Shown here in pieces: positions 59,361 to 64,000 of a stretch of DNA of 64,000 bases (its first letter is position 1; every line of letters begins with the position of its first letter). Position numbers and translations under genes: made by a program. Below the pieces are notes generated by a model. That model worked only from the letters and a program-made list of their open reading frames with translations. It had not been told where the DNA came from and did no database searches. The stretch comes from Antedon bifida (Eukaryota > Echinodermata > Crinoidea > Comatulida > Antedonidae): the NCBI GenBank assembly GCA_963402885.1, contig OY727094.1:30072501-30136500 (forward strand). Direction: 5' to 3'.

Positions 59361-60498
59361 AAGACTTTGAAATTAGTAGTTTTTAAAAATTGATAATAAA
59401 AGAGTGCTCCAACCATGATTGTTCTTGACGACATATGTGATCTGCATATCATAATTTTTTCAACCACTAATTGACAACGAAATGAATACGCTTCTAGAAA
59501 TGTCAAGTTTGCCATTTGATATTTCGTGGGATTAAACATTAATGGTGTTAGCACCAAATTCAATTGATTAACTGTGCGATGTTAATGTTCAAATTCAATT
59601 AACAAGTACATTTGAATAATGAATAAGATTATCAGAACGAACTATATTCTAAATTTTCATTTTGTGGCTACTTACCTGGACAATAACTCAATCCACTGAC
59701 CTATATCATGAATGCAGGAAATAAATATATCTTCTAATGCATATACAGTAGTACATCATTCTGGAAATGGAATGTTTGAGTTTTGTATTGTGTTGCATCT
59801 CCTGGGGGAAAAGATGTTGAGATTATCCCATTTCATTGTAGGATCTCATGGGGTTTTTTTGGAAGTTCTGTAGTACTAGTTTTTACATTATCATTCATCA
59901 TAAACACTACTAATACTTCTAGATTGTTAGTTCACAGGTTAGTTTGTGTTTGGATAAGAAGTTTTCTTTTAATTTTATTTCAAGAACTTGTGAAAAATGT
60001 GTTCAACTCATTTTTATGTTTGTCACACGTTTCGTTTTTAGACTGTGTACCTCTGGTCTACAGTAAAGATTTGGGCAAACTACTACATAACTAAACAGCT
60101 ACTTTAAACAAACCAAGGGGATTCGTTTTTCTACAAATAGGGACAAGTGCAAGCGTATAAAGCTAGAAAAGATTTAGGCCTATACCATACAATACTAGCA
60201 CTTTTGCTGATGGACTGATTCTAGTTTGAAAAGGACACTTCAGGAAAAAAGGGTTTGAACCCCCTGGCTACAGGCTTGCTTTAAATGTAGTACAGTGATC
60301 TAGTTGTTGGAAAAAAGTATGACTACTAGATAGGAAGAGCTAAAGACCAGTTACTGTACAGTAAAACTTCTGATTTACCAAACATCTGTAGGGCACCCTC
60401 AATATAGTTTTTATTACCAATTATTTTTATTATGTTTAATATAGATATTAACATATTTTATATTGTGTTCTCATGAATTCATTTTTATTTTTCAATAG

Positions 60499-60661
60499 AT
60501 TAAAAATGCATCTTTTGAAAAAGACTTTATGATCTGAAGGAAAAATATCATTATCATTATGGCTACGACCGGTAGATCGTCTGGTTTGAAACCGCCATCG
60601 CGTATAGCGAAACCAAAAACAACAGGATTAGGAAAACCAGTATCGCAAATCAGAGTAGATG
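60499..60661 (+). CDS. First coding exon of a CLIP-like (CAP-Gly linker) gene, partial
   Basis: The exon opens after TTTTCAATAG at 60498; ATG at 60559; donor at 60662 (GATG then GTAAGTAT). It encodes 34 residues, MATTGRSSGLKPPSRIAKPK on, ending GKPVSQIRVD. The SGLKPPSRIAKP block resembles the extreme N-terminus of vertebrate CLIP1/CLIP2 (microtubule plus-end trackers), which precedes the CAP-Gly domains. No CAP-Gly domain lies in the window, so the assignment rests on this short match alone. The next exon must lie beyond 64000. Confidence 0.42.
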
Positions 60662-63600
60662 GTAAGTATTTTATTTCAAATTTTTAGGAGTTACCATATG
60701 AGTCTATGACCAATAGTCTCCTTCAATGAACATGTTAAAACTGAATACTTTTTATGAACATTTTCTTCATATTTTAAAAAGATTTGTTTGTTTGTCTCTG
60801 ATTAGAAATTATTTATAGATATTATTAAATTATTAAAGATTTTTGTTACAAAACTTTTGTTTGTAAGGTTTGTACATGCTCTATTATCTTTATACTGTAG
60901 TCTATATTAACTTTCAATATACAGTTATTTATTTACTTTTTGTATTGAAAAATGGTTTAATTATAACAATCTTTGTTTGGATAATGTAAAGAGTATAGAA
61001 TAGAATATAAAGGCTTATTAGTTGTTTAAAAACGGTTCAAAATAATTGTTGTAAATGTCATTGTCAACTATGGCTACTAATGCTAAAAACTAAATGTCAC
61101 AATTTGTGTTTTTTCCTCTTTCTCTAACCTGTGAAATGCAGTAAGTGTTTTTATTCCGACAAGACATATTTTATAGATCAAAAGCCAGTTGTCAACTATA
61201 CTGTACAACAATTTATTGTATGCATTTAAAAAAATATGACACTATGACAGTTGATTTTAGAGAACTTGCCAACATTTGGAATGTGTTTAGAGTTTGCTTG
61301 GTAACCCTTGTACAGTAGTGTACTTGGTGGCTGTTGGAACTAGCTTCATTTTACATGGAATGTGAGGGATTCTTAAGTTTTTTTTATAGTTTATTCACCA
61401 TACTATTGGGTAAAGGAGTAAACAATGTTATGTAGTCAAATTCAACAAACATTTATTACATTAGTCAAGTCAATTTTTTTTTATATTCATCACAATAAAT
61501 ACATTATATAAAGAATACAATTTCCTATTGTCGACTTACAAGTTACAGGTACTTTTGTCAACTTTGAATTATGATGAAAACAGTATTTCTCAAAGTTACT
61601 GTAAAAGATTCTGGTTATCTCTTAATTTGTTATTTTTAACCTAAAAAAGCTCGTTAAACAGCCAAATACTGATATTCCCCAGAGGCAGTCATGCGCGGCA
61701 ATCCTCATGCAAACGGTCTGTAGCAAACATCGCTTATTAGTGTCTGGTTCACGTTTGTTTCACCTCTGGATGAATTATCAAACGATACCACTTTGTAATC
61801 GAGATTGGAAACCACTCCAGGCTAATACAGATCATTCTTTTACTGTTCTTTTAAACATTTAATTGGTATCCCTAGGGAAGTCTCTGACAGTCACATTCTA
61901 CCTCGGTTGTATCTTCATTAAGAAATACAGTACAGAAGGACTTACCAAAACCATAACCAATACAATTTAATTGTCTTCTATCTAAACAGAGACCTACTAA
62001 AGTCTTTGTTGAATCTGAGGATTTTATAGTTTGTTTAAACATCATAGATTTGAGCTATACTCTCTTGAAACAACTTCTTTGCTTTGTTTATGGAGACAGT
62101 ATAAAATACCTCCATGCTATGATTGAGCATTAAAACACCATCTCAAAAAATACTCATGAACCAAAGCCTGCCAAATGATCTACTTTCAGCTTTAAAAAAC
62201 AGCTATTTCTACTTAGCCATAAAACTGCTACAAGTAGCATTTCTATTGTTTTTAATAAAATCATGAATTTCAAATCATTAAAAAAACATACTCCTATTGT
62301 TCTGTTAACATGACTATATCATTCAATCGTCCTCGTCTGTGATTGGTTGAAAGATATGACACACCTGCTTGTTTGAGGCCGTAGTAGTATTACAGGCAGG
62401 AAGTAAGCAAAAGGCCAACAAGTGTCAATATGATATAAAGATATAGAACAGAAGACGATAGGCCGGCCTACAAACAACAACCAACATGCTGATTAGGCAA
62501 AAATCGCTAATTTCATTCCATAGAGAACGGCACGGTGGTAGAGGTAAATTAATTATATTTAGTAAACTATTGTTTTTTTATTAACACATTTTACAGTAAC
62601 TGGAAATTTAGTAGAAATAATTCAAGACACAACTTTGCACTGATTACTAGCTGCATATAGGAGTTTCTGTACGTGTTCGATCCATAAAAAATGACTGGGG
62701 TAATAATGTGCAGTGCATTGAGAGCTTGCTTATAAGCACTACAGTATATAAGAATGAACTATTATTATTATTGCAGAAGTCAATTGATTGATAATGCTAA
62801 TTTCGTGTATGCTGAAAAGTTGAAAACTTCGTTTTCATATTTATTGATTGAACTGTTTAGGCCAGTTTTAATATTTTTATTTTCGATGATCTTTTGAGTA
62901 ATAACTGCACATCTACCACACTACTGCTTGAATTAGGTGTGCTTCACACAGGAGTATAAAAGTGATACAGAACCACTATTTATTAGTTATACTATACTGT
63001 ACTGGCTTTAGATTCTTAGCTTCACTCTTTATCAATAACCAGGAGACTTGTTTGATATCGTTTTGCCTGTTATCAATTATATTAACTCCGCCTGTTTTAG
63101 GAGATATATTAATTGTTTTTGAAAGTTCTGATTTGTTTATTTGTTTGTTTTGTTGCTTACCTTCTTGATGTTAATTTTATCAAATTTGTTTTTGATGTAT
63201 TAATAAAGATGTGAATTGTTATATTCTTCATACTAAAGTGCCTAACCTTCATAATTGTATTATAATATTTACGTTGTCTAATATTGTTAACTGTGTATAT
63301 TAGGACATGTCCAGCTGTTTTAATTAACTGCACTTAGGAAATATCTATAAATATATTTTCTAAATTTAATAAATAAAAAAATGATGACTTGACAATAAAA
63401 GCTAGTTGAAACTATTGTAGCTCTACATTTAGGTCAATGCCAACATATAAAATGAGTCACCATACCAACTTAAAAATATATGAAATATTAAAATTATTTT
63501 CGTATACTGTACTGTTATTATATTGCTCATATGGTGCTGTGTGTGGTGGATACAATATTGTAAGTTTAAGTAATTCTACAAAACTTTAATACAGTATCTT

Positions 63601-64000
63601 TCTCTGCTGACATATTGATGTACACTCTGTTTAAAAACAGATAAAAATGCAGAAATAATCATAATTATTTGTATTATATTTTATGCATGTTTTATTTAAA
63701 TTGATACCTTTGTAATCATTATGTTATAAAATAGTAATACTAAATAGTTGTACAGTACAGATTTTGTACAGAACAATTGAGTGGGAGTAGTGATTTAGTG
63801 GTCAAATGTTTTTTAATCTCAGGTTGATATGATAATACCAGGAACTATAAACTAACTCCACTTCCTATTGTTGAAAAGACCTGGAATAATGTATAGTTAA
63901 AGTTGATTCTAATAATATTCATGTATTAAGGTGTGGAAATGAAGATATAAACATTTGGTGTGTATTGTACAGTATGGTGACACTCGCAGGACTAATTTGG
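60662..64000 (+). other. Probable first intron of the CLIP-like gene
   Basis: No conserved exon seen over 3.3 kb except a possible alternative first exon at 62486-62543. AT-rich throughout. Confidence 0.4.
62486..62543 (+). CDS. Possible alternative first exon, 19 codons
   Basis: ATG at 62486 gives MLIRQKSLISFHRERHGGR and then a GAGGTAAAT donor. It ends in the same phase (one base over) as the 60559-60661 exon, so both could splice to the same downstream exon. The peptide is short and basic, and no family is recognised. Confidence 0.25.

Noticed and set aside
59783..60094. 103-codon plus-strand frame upstream of the CLIP-like exon
   Set aside because: Hydrophobic, T-rich composition as expected by chance; no domain, no splice context.

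Overview
The window is nuclear DNA of an animal. It is AT-rich, genes are split by many GT-AG introns, and repeats and short inverted-repeat transposons fill most non-coding space. The gene families (TRAF, class I coronin, GNB1L, PIG-S, GDPD1, a TIR-like/HEAT protein), the domain-level similarity to vertebrate orthologues and the many GGCCTA-rich patches suggest an invertebrate deuterostome, perhaps an echinoderm. That placement is inference. No prokaryotic, viral or organellar genes are seen.

Layout. 301-2896 (minus): a seven-coding-exon gene whose product combines an N-terminal TIR-like fold with C-terminal HEAT repeats. It is head-to-head with GDPD1 (plus, 3482-10551, eight exons), a lysophospholipase D-type membrane enzyme. 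10.6-16.4 kb is intergenic, with duplications, transposons and a LINE fragment. 16401-22038 (minus) is a complete 12-exon PIGS gene (GPI transamidase subunit, 552 aa). It is head-to-head with GNB1L (plus, 22604-25780, eight exons, 325 aa WD40 protein). 26.3-27.4 kb holds a dead LINE reverse transcriptase and 27.9-28.2 kb a 24-bp minisatellite. 30044-35191 and 37169-40413 (both minus) are two tandem TRAF genes with the same five-exon structure. 42011-42870 (plus) is a small unrecognised two-exon gene. 43.56-54.18 kb (plus) is a class I coronin gene (451 aa) with a probable non-coding first exon. 56.2-57.9 kb has two minisatellites with higher-order structure. 58.1-60.7 kb holds the probable 5' end of a CLIP-like (CAP-Gly linker) gene that runs out of the window.

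Reading frames were joined by hand at GT-AG sites. For TIR/HEAT, GDPD1, PIGS, GNB1L, both TRAFs and coronin, all exon phases agree and the summed coding length divides by three, which supports these models strongly. Individual boundaries may still be off by a base or two.

Functional links between neighbours are not evident, apart from the two divergent promoter pairs and the TRAF duplication. The TIR-like/HEAT protein and the two TRAFs are both of innate-immune type, but they lie about 27 kb apart with unrelated genes between them. The most novel item is the TIR-like/HEAT architecture. The most informative repeat is a PIF/Harbinger-like MITE that sits in one of two tandem flanking copies, so the window contains its own empty site.
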